A stretch of 64,000 nt of DNA. Origin: an uncultured Pelagibacteraceae bacterium. GTDB taxonomy: Bacteria; Pseudomonadota; Alphaproteobacteria; Pelagibacterales; Pelagibacteraceae. The notes under the pieces were generated by a model. That model worked only from the letters and a program-made list of their open reading frames with translations. It was not told the DNA's origin and did no database searches. A program made the position numbers and the translations under genes. Every line of letters begins with the position of its first letter. The stretch's first letter is position 1. Positions 9,901-18,504 of the stretch are shown piece after piece. The DNA is taken from assembly GCA_902546085.1 (NCBI GenBank), contig CACCIO010000002.1, positions 35,996 through 99,995 on the forward strand, in the 5' to 3' direction.

Positions 9901-10309
9901 GTTTTTAATATTTTTTTTATCATTTTTTTTTATTTCCTTAAACTCGCAGTCAGAGATTATTGTATTAAGCAAATGCGATCATAAGGAGGACGGTTTTTTA
10001 AAAAATGAATATGTTTTAAATCTTAATGAATTAATTATGACTAGAAATTATGTTTATAACGAAAAAACATATCAAAAATACAGAATAACAGATTTAAGTG
10101 TAAAAAAATCAAACACTTACGTTAGAAATATTTATCAAGAAGATGGAAAAATACTTACACTAAAACATGGGTATCCACAATTTTATACACAAATATTATT
10201 CGAAAAAGATAAACCAGATATTTATATCAAAGCCGTTTTAAATGATGTTGAAAGTTTATCAAAAATGTCAACTTGTAAAAAAATTGAAAAATTTGATCAA
10301 CAAAGTTAA
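9887..10309 (+). CDS. Secreted or lipidless periplasmic protein, unknown
   Basis: The 140-aa product has an N-terminal signal peptide (MRENKFLIFFLSFFFISLNS, cleavage probably near residue 22). A mostly polar, beta-rich body contains two cysteines (C29 and one near residue 130) that could form a disulfide. I recognise no domain. It overlaps the preceding 57-aa ORF by 14 nt. Its stop interlocks with that of the convergent 45-aa ORF in the palindrome TTAA at 10306-10309. Confidence 0.75.
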   Translation: MRENKFLIFFLSFFFISLNSQSEIIVLSKCDHKEDGFLKNEYVLNLNELIMTRNYVYNEKTYQKYRITDLSVKKSNTYVRNIYQEDGKILTLKHGYPQFYTQILFEKDKPDIYIKAVLNDVESLSKMSTCKKIEKFDQQS

Positions 10310-10443
10310 TCTTTATTTTTTTTCGCATCTTTATTTTTTATTAGAAACTTTTTTTTGAGTTCAAATCTACTATTTGTAATGTTTGAACGATGCTTTGCGT
10401 ATGATTGCTTTTGTGCTTGTTTCATAGCTCTTTTTGATGACAT
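10306..10443 (-). CDS. 45-aa basic peptide, unknown
   Basis: This short frame encodes MSSKRAMKQAQKQSYAKHRS and a Lys-rich end (KKKFLIKNKDAKKNKD). It has about 15 Lys/Arg residues and no hydrophobic segment, so a nucleic-acid- or ribosome-associated role is conceivable. It lies between two convergent neighbours and shares its stop bases (TTAA) with the plus-strand gene. The 11-nt gap to the downstream phosphatase gene suggests co-transcription. I do not recognise a family. Confidence 0.55.
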   Translation of the reverse strand: MSSKRAMKQAQKQSYAKHRSNITNSRFELKKKFLIKNKDAKKNKD

Positions 10444-10454
10444 AATTATTTAAT

Positions 10455-11012
10455 TTAATATTCAATTTCTAAAGTATCAATAACTTTTAAACTATTATCT
10501 GATATGACAATCTCGCCAGATGAAGGTGCGTAATTTAAAATTTCAGAGATTACAACATAATGTGTAACAAAAATTAAATTTTGATCTTTATCCCAAGTAT
10601 TAAGAAATTTATCAAAATCATTTATTTGTTTTTTTCTATTGTTAGTAAATTTTGCGCTAAAAAATGAGTTTAGAAAATTTTTAGTTTCATATTTTTTGAA
10701 AGCAATAGATGCAGTTTCTTTACATCGACACCATTCACTAGAATAGACATTTCCAATTGAAATTTTATTTTCCTCAAAAAAATTACCAATTTTTTTTGAT
10801 TGAATTCTTCCACTATCACTTAAATTTCTTTGAGTGTTACAATCATTAATATCAAAATTATCTGGATCACCACCACCGGGGGCATAAGCATGTCTTATAA
10901 AAATTAATTTTCCACCTTTTTGCAATTCATCAATTAAAGTTTTTTTTGAATCTGCTTTAACTGTAGGATTAATGCATATAAATATTATAATTAAATAATT
11001 TAAAATTTTCAT
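10455..11012 (-). CDS. Histidine phosphatase superfamily protein, exported
   Basis: The 185-aa product has a signal peptide at residues 1-20 followed by LIFIRHAYAPGGGDPDNF. The RHA motif supplies the phospho-accepting histidine of the phosphoglycerate-mutase-like superfamily. A second catalytic histidine sits in FVTHYVVISEI near residue 150, and YSSEWCRCKETA matches the usual middle block. It probably dephosphorylates a small molecule or peptide in the periplasm; the substrate cannot be told. Its start codon is 2 nt from that of the divergent glycosylase gene. Confidence 0.85.
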   Translation of the reverse strand: MKILNYLIIIFICINPTVKADSKKTLIDELQKGGKLIFIRHAYAPGGGDPDNFDINDCNTQRNLSDSGRIQSKKIGNFFEENKISIGNVYSSEWCRCKETASIAFKKYETKNFLNSFFSAKFTNNRKKQINDFDKFLNTWDKDQNLIFVTHYVVISEILNYAPSSGEIVISDNSLKVIDTLEIEY

Positions 11013-11014
11013 TT

Positions 11015-11710
11015 ATGAATATTAAAATAGATAGTTTAAACAAAACAATTCTTAAATGTAAAAAATGTCCAAGACTTGTTAATTTTATTAAAAAAATTTC
11101 AACAGAAAAAAGAAAACAAAATATAAATGAAACCTACTGGGGAAAACCGGTTACAGGTTTTGGCGAAATTGATGCAAAAATTTTGATAATTGGATTGGCT
11201 CCAGCAGCTCATGGTGGTACACGAACAGGAAGAGCGTTCACAGGTGATAAATCTGGAGATTTTTTATTTAAATGTTTATTTAAAGCTAAAATTTCAAACC
11301 AACCAAATTCAGAAAATCTAAATGATGGTCTTAAATTAAAATCAACTTATATAACAAATATTTTAAAATGTGTTCCTCCAGGAGACAAACCTAAAATAGA
11401 GGAGCTTAATAATTGCTCAAAATACTTTGATAGTGAGATTTATAATTTAAAAAAATTAAAAACTATTATCGCATTAGGAAAGGTGGCATTTGATAATTGT
11501 GCTAAATTTTATAAAAAAAAATACAATTTAAAAGAAAAGATAAAATTTATTCATGGAAAATCCTATTTACTACCAGGAAATATAAAATTAATTGCCTGTT
11601 ATCACCCTAGCCCCAGAAATGTAAATACTAGGCTAATATCTGAAAGAATGATTGTAGACTTATTTAAAAAAGCTAAAAAAATATCTATAAACTGGAAGTA
11701 TAGGGTTTAA
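11015..11710 (+). CDS. Uracil-DNA glycosylase, family 5 (UDGb)-like
   Basis: The enzyme excises uracil or other deaminated bases from DNA. The 231-aa product has C15 and C18 (CKKCPRL) plus two further cysteines (NILKCVPPGD and ELNNCSKY), the set that holds a [4Fe-4S] cluster in families 4 and 5. The active-site motif reads GLAPAAHGGTRTGRAFTGD, with Ala-Pro-Ala-Ala instead of the Glu/Asp of family 4, which points to family 5. The second motif is HPSPRNVNT. Its 3' end overlaps the convergent thioesterase gene by 26 nt. Confidence 0.9.
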   Translation: MNIKIDSLNKTILKCKKCPRLVNFIKKISTEKRKQNINETYWGKPVTGFGEIDAKILIIGLAPAAHGGTRTGRAFTGDKSGDFLFKCLFKAKISNQPNSENLNDGLKLKSTYITNILKCVPPGDKPKIEELNNCSKYFDSEIYNLKKLKTIIALGKVAFDNCAKFYKKKYNLKEKIKFIHGKSYLLPGNIKLIACYHPSPRNVNTRLISERMIVDLFKKAKKISINWKYRV

Positions 11711-12098
11711 ATTCTGATAAGATTTTTTCTGGAATTTTAACTGGCTTATATTTTTCATTTATAAATACCAGATGAATTTTAGCTTCTACGATCAATTCCC
11801 CATCTTTAAATATTGATTGATTCATTAAAAAAGAAGTTTTTGAAGTAGAGCCTACAAAAGATTTAATTTGTAAATCATCTTCTAAATATGCAGATTTTTT
11901 ATATTCAATATTGCATGATTTAACGATTATAAGAGCACCATATTCATTTTTTATTTTTGTATTGCTTAATCCAATAGATGATAACGCTTCAGTTCTGGCT
12001 CTTTCTAAATATTTTAAATAGTTAGCATAGTACACTACTCCACCAGCGTCTGTGTCCTCATAATACACTTTAACATTATGAGTAAAGTTTTTATGCAT
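11685..12098 (-). CDS. ybgC: YbgC/FadM-type acyl-CoA thioesterase
   Basis: This hotdog-fold enzyme hydrolyses acyl-CoA thioesters. The 137-aa product carries VYYEDTDAGGVVYYANYLKY near residues 11-30, with the catalytic Asp in YEDTDAGG and the following LERARTE. In many proteobacteria ybgC is next to tolQRA, but no tol genes are seen here. The gene stands alone and converges on the glycosylase gene. Confidence 0.9.
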   Translation of the reverse strand: MHKNFTHNVKVYYEDTDAGGVVYYANYLKYLERARTEALSSIGLSNTKIKNEYGALIIVKSCNIEYKKSAYLEDDLQIKSFVGSTSKTSFLMNQSIFKDGELIVEAKIHLVFINEKYKPVKIPEKILSEFKPYTSSL

Positions 12099-12155
12099 AA
12101 ATTAATAATATCAAATAAATAAAAATTTAATAGAAACTAAGATATAATATCTTAG

Positions 12156-12296
12156 ATGAAAGTTTATATAATTTGGTTAATCGGAGTAATTTTATGGAAC
12201 TTTGGATTTCCAAATGCAATTCCGATTGCTGATGTTATCGCAGCTATTTTATTGTCGTTTTTAAGTATTGGATTAAAAAAATATCTAAAATATTAA
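12156..12296 (+). CDS. 46-aa membrane peptide, unknown
   Basis: The frame encodes MKVYIIWLIGVILWNFGFPN followed by AIPIADVIAAILLSFLSIGL and the basic end KKYLKY. It would form two short transmembrane helices, with the positive end cytoplasmic. The stop abuts the stop of the convergent DUF3047 gene with no spacer. That fit and the amphipathic layout suggest a true gene. I know no family for it. Confidence 0.6.
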   Translation: MKVYIIWLIGVILWNFGFPNAIPIADVIAAILLSFLSIGLKKYLKY

Positions 12297-12947
12297 TTAA
12301 TCTGATGAAAAATAAATATTTTGAAAATAAGAAACTGATTTCATTTTAGAATTATCAGTATCAGCCATTATAGCTAGGCCATCTAATTCATTCACATCTA
12401 AATCATGAAATTTTTTAAAATCTTCCTTAACATTGGCTTTCACTGTTACCCAAACATTCAGATTATCTTTTGTAGTTGCTAATACATTATCTATTGATTT
12501 TTTTGTATAAGGGCTTGGCCAACTCTGGCCAACTGCACTATTGCTTGAAAAAACGTAATTAATTGCTCTATTTGAAAGTGGTGTTGCCCCTGTTTTTTTT
12601 ACAGCAAAGACTCTAGCTGCAAAATCATGACCTTTTTTTGAATTCTCATTAATACCTTGCAAATCTTTCTCAATTTTCCATGTAATATTAATAAAAGGTG
12701 TTTTATTTAGATCGATTTTAACCTCTTTTCCAAGGCCAGAAGCTGCGTTATCAGCTACTGCTTTTAAATAATTGCCATTCTCATTTGATCCAACAGTATA
12801 AACTGTTTTATTATCTGCTCCTCTCACCTTACGAACATCGAGTTCTGAAAGCTCTTGCTCTGTAAATTCAAAAATATTTATATTTTCAGCGACTGCAGAG
12901 TTAAGAAAAATTAATGATGTAATAAAAACATAAAAAAATTTAAACAT
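12297..12947 (-). CDS. DUF3047 family periplasmic protein
   Basis: The 216-aa product has a signal peptide (MFKFFYVFITSLIFLNSAVA) and then a body matching DUF3047. Visible elements are KAVADNAASGLGKEV, INITWKIEKDL, GHDFAARVFAV, INYVFSSNSAVGQSWPSPYT and GLAIMADTDNS near the C-terminus. The fold is thought to be a beta sandwich; the function is unknown. It is transcribed alone. Confidence 0.85.
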   Translation of the reverse strand: MFKFFYVFITSLIFLNSAVAENINIFEFTEQELSELDVRKVRGADNKTVYTVGSNENGNYLKAVADNAASGLGKEVKIDLNKTPFINITWKIEKDLQGINENSKKGHDFAARVFAVKKTGATPLSNRAINYVFSSNSAVGQSWPSPYTKKSIDNVLATTKDNLNVWVTVKANVKEDFKKFHDLDVNELDGLAIMADTDNSKMKSVSYFQNIYFSSD

Positions 12948-13027
12948 GGTTTTCTTATAGATAAAATATTTATAATTTCAATATTCAGTCACAATTTAAA
13001 CATTCTAAGTTCAAGATTAATTGCTAA

Positions 13028-13159
13028 ATGAATAATATGAAAATAATTTCTGTCTTTATACTTCTTATATATTGGTCAATAATGATCACAGCACCAGTTA
13101 TGGGTAAAAATTCTATTAAAAATCAGAATAAAGATCGAAAAATAGTTTCAAATTTTTGA
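13028..13159 (+). CDS. 43-aa putative secreted or membrane peptide
   Basis: The frame reads MNNMKIISVFILLIYWSIMI then TAPVMGKNSIKNQNKDRKIV. It looks like a signal peptide or single helix (residues 5-24) followed by a short basic tail. It ends 2 nt before the stop of the convergent SDR gene. No family is recognised, and coding status rests only on composition and fit. Confidence 0.4.
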   Translation: MNNMKIISVFILLIYWSIMITAPVMGKNSIKNQNKDRKIVSNF

Positions 13160-13161
13160 GA

Positions 13162-13908
13162 CTAATATGTGGATCTACCACCACTGATATCAAATACCGC
13201 AGCTGTAGAAAAAGTGTTTTCTTGTGAAGAAAGCCAGCAAACTAGTGAGGTAAACTCATGTATTTCAAGAAATCTTCCTCTTGGCACCTTTGACAGCATT
13301 CTTTGTACATGCTCTTTACTCATTTGATCTAAAATTCTAGTTTTAGCGCCTGCTGGAGTTACAGCATTTACTGCTATATCTTTGTCAGCTAATTCTTTGC
13401 CTAAAGCCTTCGTTAACCCAATTGCGCCAGCTTTTCCAGAGCTATACGCGCTTGCATTTGCATTTCCATCTTTACCTGCTACAGAGGCGACATTAACAAT
13501 TCTTCCATAATTATTTTTAATCATATTCGGCACAATCGCTCTACAGCAGTTAAAAGTGCCTATTAAATTTATCTTAACTATTTTATTCCACATATCTACA
13601 TTATACTCCCATAGAGGACCTGTAGGACCTGTAATCCCAGCATTATTGATTAAAATATCAATATTTGTTTTTGAGGTTATGTCTGCAACGTTTTTCTCTA
13701 CATCTTGATATTTTGAAATATCAACAACACTATAAAATAAATTGGGGTTTTTAATTTCATCAACTGCTGATTTAAGAAGCTTTTCATCGATATCCCATAT
13801 AAATACTTTAGCACCAGACTCTAAAAATCTTTTTGCAACATCTAAACCAAAACCCTGAGCTCCACCAGTAACTACAGCTGTTCTATTTTTAAAATCAAAT
13901 TTGTGCAT
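13162..13908 (-). CDS. Short-chain dehydrogenase/reductase (SDR), operon partner of the TRAP genes
   Basis: This NAD(P)-dependent oxidoreductase has 248 aa. The Rossmann glycine motif is VVTGGAQGFG near the start, then NNAGITG, and the catalytic Ser-Tyr-Lys lies in NVASVAGKDG...SAYSSGKAG. A longer frame extends 21 codons upstream into the permease gene, but the family start is MHKFDFKNRTAVVTGG, so I use ATG 13908. It is the last gene of the TRAP-NCS1-SDR operon, 5 nt after the permease stop, so it may act on an imported hydroxy acid, sugar acid or nucleobase-related compound. The substrate is unknown. Confidence 0.9.
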   Translation of the reverse strand: MHKFDFKNRTAVVTGGAQGFGLDVAKRFLESGAKVFIWDIDEKLLKSAVDEIKNPNLFYSVVDISKYQDVEKNVADITSKTNIDILINNAGITGPTGPLWEYNVDMWNKIVKINLIGTFNCCRAIVPNMIKNNYGRIVNVASVAGKDGNANASAYSSGKAGAIGLTKALGKELADKDIAVNAVTPAGAKTRILDQMSKEHVQRMLSKVPRGRFLEIHEFTSLVCWLSSQENTFSTAAVFDISGGRSTY

Positions 13909-13913
13909 TAAAA

Positions 13914-15371
13914 TTATTTTTTTGCTAACAAGTAGTATGTTATCCAGGCAACAAATGCACCTATTATCCAAGAATAAGATTGTAAAAACATTAAATTAGT
14001 ATTCCAAATTGTAGATGCTGAAAAAATAAATCCTAATATTAAAGAATAAACACCTTTTATATGCCAACCACCTGAATAATAATAAGCGCTCTCTTTATCT
14101 ATAGAGTATAGATCTTTATTACTTAATTCTTGATTTTTGATTAAATAATAATCAGCTGCCATTACTCCAAAAAGAGGACCAAAAAAAGCCCCAAAAGTAT
14201 CAACAAAGGATAAGATACCTATTTGGCTTAATATCGTTAACCAGAATATTGCAATCAATAATCCAAAAAATGAAATTATATAACTCACGCTTTTTAGGCC
14301 TAATTTTGAAGGAGCAAAATTTATTAAAGAGTATTGAGATGGTATAAAATTAGCAACTAAATTTGTTGAAGCTGAGGCGATAATGATAAAAAATAAAACT
14401 ACTATTGTTATTTGTATATTGTCAAACTTCCCAACTATATCTGTAGGATTAGTAAAAATTCTATCTATATCTGAAAATTTCTGATTAAGAAAAACATCAG
14501 AACCTGTAACAATAAAAACAGATAAAAAAGAAAAAATAATTAAATTCAAAATTAAACTTAAGTTTCCTTTTTTTAATTCTTGCTCATTTTTAACATATCT
14601 AGAAAAGTCACCAAAACTAATGATTAAAATTGAAAAATACGCAAATATTGTTCCAGCAACTGTAATTAAAGGAGCTAAATTATTTATATTTAAAAAATTA
14701 TTGAGATTAAAGATATTTGAAAAAGCTTCGATAGTTATTTTTACATCACTTAATAATACAACAAAGAAAAAAATAAGCATACCAGAATAGACTGTCATTG
14801 CTGAAAAATTAATTATTTTTTTGTTATACTGCATCCCAACAGTAAAAAACAAAGTCTGTAGAACAATTGTTATTACTATCGCAAACCAGTCAATAATATT
14901 TAAACCAAAATAAAAGATTATGAAAATTTCTTGATCCAAGAATGAGTTATCAATTGAAAAAATTGCTATCCTTATTAAGTAAACTATTATTTTAGACAAA
15001 AAATAAGTTTGTATACCAAATAAAAAAATCCCTACTAAACTTCTAATAAATCCAAATAATTTAGCACCATTAAATCCTAACGAAGATCTCAATAATACTG
15101 CAAAAGGTAAACCAAATTTTTGAGAAGGCTTTCCTATGATATTTGAAAATAAATAAACAAAAAAAGATCCCAATATAATTCCGAAAAAAACTACAAATAC
15201 ATTTAGGCTATATATTAGGTACAGCGAAGATATTAAAGAGAAACCAATTAAACTCTGTACATTTGCTCCCCAAAAACAAAATAGATCTTTCCAATTCCAA
15301 GTTTTATAATTTGGGTTAACTGTGACTAAGTCCCAATTAGAAAGAGAGTATTTTACTTTTGGCTGATTCAC
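13914..15371 (-). CDS. NCS1-type permease (nucleobase/allantoin/hydantoin-like)
   Basis: The 485-aa product is a twelve-span permease of the nucleobase:cation symporter-1 family. NCS1 features are the N-terminal SNWDLVTVNPNYKTWNWKDL-type entry, FWGANVQ in helix 1, GLPFAVLLRSSLGFNGAKL after helix 2, and DYYLIKNQELSNKDLY near helix 10. The start is a GTG at 15371, since no ATG lies near the family N-terminus. It follows the large TRAP gene by 25 nt. Two different import systems in one operon imply related substrates. The exact solute cannot be read from the sequence. Confidence 0.88.
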   Translation of the reverse strand: MNQPKVKYSLSNWDLVTVNPNYKTWNWKDLFCFWGANVQSLIGFSLISSLYLIYSLNVFVVFFGIILGSFFVYLFSNIIGKPSQKFGLPFAVLLRSSLGFNGAKLFGFIRSLVGIFLFGIQTYFLSKIIVYLIRIAIFSIDNSFLDQEIFIIFYFGLNIIDWFAIVITIVLQTLFFTVGMQYNKKIINFSAMTVYSGMLIFFFVVLLSDVKITIEAFSNIFNLNNFLNINNLAPLITVAGTIFAYFSILIISFGDFSRYVKNEQELKKGNLSLILNLIIFSFLSVFIVTGSDVFLNQKFSDIDRIFTNPTDIVGKFDNIQITIVVLFFIIIASASTNLVANFIPSQYSLINFAPSKLGLKSVSYIISFFGLLIAIFWLTILSQIGILSFVDTFGAFFGPLFGVMAADYYLIKNQELSNKDLYSIDKESAYYYSGGWHIKGVYSLILGFIFSASTIWNTNLMFLQSYSWIIGAFVAWITYYLLAKK

Positions 15372-15396
15372 TAAATTTATTTTAAACTAATAAATT

Positions 15397-16731
15397 CTAC
15401 TGTCCATACAAGAGACTTGGCAACCATAAAGCAATTTTAGGGAATATGATTATTAAAACTAAACCTATAATCTGTAGAACCATAAATTGCATCATCCCAT
15501 AGTAAATATCTTTCAAATCCCATTCTGGAACTACACCTTTTAAAAAATATGCTGACAGTGCTACAGGTGGGGATAGCCAGGCGGTCTGGAGATTGACAGC
15601 AACCAGAATTGCAAACCAAGTTAAATTAAATCCTAACGCTTCTACTAGTGGCAAAATTATTGGAACAATAATCATAACTATCGGTACCCATTCTAATGGC
15701 CAACCCAGCAAAAATATCATGACCATAATCATTCCTAAGATCAGATATTTATTCATTTCTAAACCTAATAAAAATTCTGTTAATAAAGTTGGTGTTCCCA
15801 ATCTAGCAAATACTGCTCCAAAAAAATTTGAGGCAGCAACTAAAACCATAATCAAAGCTGTGATTTCTAAAGTTTTAACTAAAGCTTCTTGAAGTTTTGA
15901 TAAAGTTAATTTTTTATATGCTAATGAAAGCAGCAATGCACCCATTGCTCCACACCCAGCAGCCTCTGTCGGTGTAGCAAAACCAAATAAAATACTTCCT
16001 AATGCCGCAAAAACTAATGCTGCGGGTGGAACTAGACCTAAAAAAAACTCAATCCAGACTTCTTTCATACTAGCTGCACGCATTTCCTCAGGTAGCACAG
16101 GTCCAAGTTTTGGGTTAATCATGCATCTAATTGTTGTGTAGCCTGCGTATAAACTTGCAAGAAGTATTCCTGGAATAATTGCTGCAGCAAACAAATCAAT
16201 AACAGGAATTTCCATTATCGGTCCCATTACCACAAGCATTATACTGGGTGGAATTAAAATTCCCAAAGTTCCACCAGCTGTAATTGTACCTGCAGCAAGT
16301 TTTACATCGTAATTTGATCTGTTCATTGATTTTGCAGCCATAATTCCCAATATAGTAACTGAGGCACCAACTATTCCAGTTGCAGCTGCAAAAATAACAG
16401 AAACAAACAATACGGCGTAATATAATGAGCCCTTTACTCTTGCTAACATCATCTGAAAGGCTGAAAATAACCTTTCCATTAAACCTGCTTGCTCCATCAT
16501 AATTCCCATAAACACAAAGAGTGGGACGGCGGCAAGGGTTTGTTCTGTCATCACCATCGAAAATTGGAGCGTCATTAAATAAAAGACTAATTTTCCAAAT
16601 CCTAAATAACCAAATACAAAACCTAAAAAAATTAAAGTGAATGAAATTGGAAATCCAACAAAAATTGCAAAAAGCATTACTCCAACTAAAATAAAACCTA
16701 AAATAGCTGGATCAATTAATTCTGCTATCAT
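15397..16731 (-). CDS. TRAP transporter large membrane subunit (DctM type)
   Basis: This is the ion-coupled translocation subunit of a tripartite ATP-independent periplasmic transporter. The 444-aa product has 12-13 membrane helices and typical motifs: GFPISFTLIFLG, VPLFVFMGIMMEQAGL, GGTLGILIPPSIMLVVMG and FGFATPTEAAGCGAMGA. It resembles the branch associated with 2-oxo acid, mannitol or chloroaromatic substrates (TakM/FcbT3). Its ATG overlaps the stop of the small subunit by 4 nt, so the two are coupled. Confidence 0.93.
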   Translation of the reverse strand: MIAELIDPAILGFILVGVMLFAIFVGFPISFTLIFLGFVFGYLGFGKLVFYLMTLQFSMVMTEQTLAAVPLFVFMGIMMEQAGLMERLFSAFQMMLARVKGSLYYAVLFVSVIFAAATGIVGASVTILGIMAAKSMNRSNYDVKLAAGTITAGGTLGILIPPSIMLVVMGPIMEIPVIDLFAAAIIPGILLASLYAGYTTIRCMINPKLGPVLPEEMRAASMKEVWIEFFLGLVPPAALVFAALGSILFGFATPTEAAGCGAMGALLLSLAYKKLTLSKLQEALVKTLEITALIMVLVAASNFFGAVFARLGTPTLLTEFLLGLEMNKYLILGMIMVMIFLLGWPLEWVPIVMIIVPIILPLVEALGFNLTWFAILVAVNLQTAWLSPPVALSAYFLKGVVPEWDLKDIYYGMMQFMVLQIIGLVLIIIFPKIALWLPSLLYGQ

Positions 16732-17342
16732 TTAACTTCTCCTGGCCACTCACCCTTTTTAGCTGCCCAGTAGCTTTTAAGTAATTCTGAAAATCCTTGG
16801 ATAAGTAAAAATATAATTCCAATTAATAAACATGTTTTGATTGGCCACATATATGGCATCCAGGTAGTATCCATTCCTCTTTCACCTCTTTGGATAGACT
16901 CTAAAACAAATCCAAAAGTCATATATAAAAAGACAATAAGACCTGGGAAATAAAATAATAGATACAGCCAAAAATCAATTAATCCTTGATTTTTGATTTT
17001 AAAATTTCTGTATAAGAAATCTGCTCTAATATGAACTCCTCTTGATAATGCATAACCTGCACCCAGCATAAAAAGAGCTCCATATAAAAATCTGCTTATA
17101 TCATAAGCCCATATTGTTGGTGCTAAAAATAATTTTCTTGCTAGTACCTCATAGGTCATAGCAAAAATAAGTGGCATTAATATCCAACAAACCACACTAC
17201 CAATCCACTTACTAAATTTATCAATGTTAATTATGGACTTTGCCATCCAAGTTGGCATATCCTCTGGCATTTTTCCTGAACCACCTCGCCTTTCGGCAAT
17301 CATTTCGTCTGAAATATCTAATTTACTTGGTTCGTCTGCCAT
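16728..17342 (-). CDS. TRAP transporter small membrane subunit (DctQ type)
   Basis: The 204-aa product has four transmembrane helices after a polar leader of about 35 residues. The DctQ signature appears as FAMTYEVLARKLFLAPTIWA and LFMLGAGYALSRGVHIRADF. It works with the adjacent DctM protein as the membrane part of the transporter. It is separated from the upstream binding-protein gene by 67 nt that contain a strong hairpin. The extended N-terminus is typical of the TakQ/FcbT2 branch. Confidence 0.92.
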   Translation of the reverse strand: MADEPSKLDISDEMIAERRGGSGKMPEDMPTWMAKSIINIDKFSKWIGSVVCWILMPLIFAMTYEVLARKLFLAPTIWAYDISRFLYGALFMLGAGYALSRGVHIRADFLYRNFKIKNQGLIDFWLYLLFYFPGLIVFLYMTFGFVLESIQRGERGMDTTWMPYMWPIKTCLLIGIIFLLIQGFSELLKSYWAAKKGEWPGEVK

Positions 17343-17361
17343 AGAAATTTTTACTAAAAAA

Positions 17362-17391
17362 ATTAGAGCGGACTTATTAGTCCGCTCTAAT
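17362..17391 (-). promoter_or_regulatory. Intra-operon hairpin between TRAP binding-protein and membrane genes
   Basis: A perfect 12-bp stem (ATTAGAGCGGAC paired with GTCCGCTCTAAT) closes a 6-nt loop TTATTA. It lies 18 nt after the binding-protein stop. On the transcribed strand it is followed by an A/T mix (TTTTTTTAGTAAAAATT), so it may act as a leaky terminator. Hairpins here usually protect the upstream message so that the periplasmic protein is made in excess over the membrane subunits. The stem is seen directly; the role is inferred. Confidence 0.75.
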
Positions 17392-17409
17392 ATTCTAATT
17401 ATTTAATGA

Positions 17410-18504
17410 TTACTTTAATGTCGCTGCGTGAGCCATTCCTAGCTTCGCATTTGACATTTGAGCACCACTCCAGAAAGGGACTGCTTTATCAGCAAATACT
17501 TTCATAGAGTCATAAACTTCTTTAAAAAATGCATTTTTTTCAGCATTTTTGTTCAAAGTTGCTTTAGCAGCTGCCATATACTCAGTGAAGTAGTCAGATG
17601 GAGTATCTTCTAAAATCACTCCATGTTTTGTTGTAAGTTCTTGTAAAGCTTCACCATTTGATAAAATTCTATAACTTAAAGATTTTATCAAAGACGCATC
17701 AGCAGCAACTTCAAGAGACTTCTTCTCATGTGCAGTCATAGCATCATATGTTTTACCAGTAATATAAAAGTCAGCATTTACCACCACTTGGTGTAAACCT
17801 TGTAAGTAATAGTGCTTTAAAACTTTTTGGAAACCAAATGTTAAGTCTGGTTTTGGACAACACCATTCAGCAGCATCAATAGTTCCTGCTTCTAAAGCTG
17901 GCAGAATATCTCCACCTCCCATTGCAACAGATGCTATACCAATATCTTTATAAGTTTGTCCTGGAATACCTGGAGGTGTTCTGAATTTATACTTTCTAAA
18001 GTCAGCCATATCTTTAATTGGTTTTGGAAACCAACCTAAAGCTTCCGGTCCAACAGGTTGAAGCATAAATCCTTTAATGTCTCTATTCATCTCTTTCCAT
18101 AATTGATCATAAAGCGCTTTTCCACCACCATATTGAAACCAAGATAAAAACGCTAAATTATCTATACCTATTCCACCACCAGCTACTGGAGAACCAAATA
18201 GCATTGCAGCAGGGTGTTCGCCTGACCAATAGTGAGTCCATGCAAATCCACAGTCAATCAAACCTTTGTCAACAGCATCTAGAGTCTCTTTAACTCCAAC
18301 AACCGCTCCTGCAGGTAAGATTTCAAATTTTAAAGATCCACCAGTTAATTCAGTTACTGTATCAGTAAAGTCCTTTAACATCTTAACTTCATCAGCTTTA
18401 GTGTTAAGAACTGTCTGACATTTTAGTGTTTTTGCAGCATTAGCATTTGAAATAAATCCAAATACCATCGCAACGGCAAATAACATTGAAATGATTTTTT
18501 TCAT
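17410..18504 (-). CDS. TRAP transporter substrate-binding protein (TakP/FcbT1-like)
   Basis: This periplasmic protein delivers a carboxylate solute to the DctQM membrane proteins. The 364-aa product has a signal peptide cleaved near ANA-AK (residues 21-25). The signature arginine lies in YKFRTPPGIPGQTYKDIG near residue 180, and GGGDILPALEAGTIDAAEWC follows. It matches the branch known for 2-oxo acids, lactate and mannitol/chloroaromatic compounds, where the AEW segment contributes to the pocket. A good ribosome-binding site (GAGAGGG) lies 8-9 nt before the ATG. It is the first operon gene, divergent from the GMC oxidoreductase gene. Confidence 0.92.
   Translation of the reverse strand: MKKIISMLFAVAMVFGFISNANAAKTLKCQTVLNTKADEVKMLKDFTDTVTELTGGSLKFEILPAGAVVGVKETLDAVDKGLIDCGFAWTHYWSGEHPAAMLFGSPVAGGGIGIDNLAFLSWFQYGGGKALYDQLWKEMNRDIKGFMLQPVGPEALGWFPKPIKDMADFRKYKFRTPPGIPGQTYKDIGIASVAMGGGDILPALEAGTIDAAEWCCPKPDLTFGFQKVLKHYYLQGLHQVVVNADFYITGKTYDAMTAHEKKSLEVAADASLIKSLSYRILSNGEALQELTTKHGVILEDTPSDYFTEYMAAAKATLNKNAEKNAFFKEVYDSMKVFADKAVPFWSGAQMSNAKLGMAHAATLK

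Noticed and set aside
15437..15892. Open frames on both strands within the TRAP large-subunit gene
   Set aside because: The dctM reading covers the region with clear motifs; the others show no motif and arise by chance.
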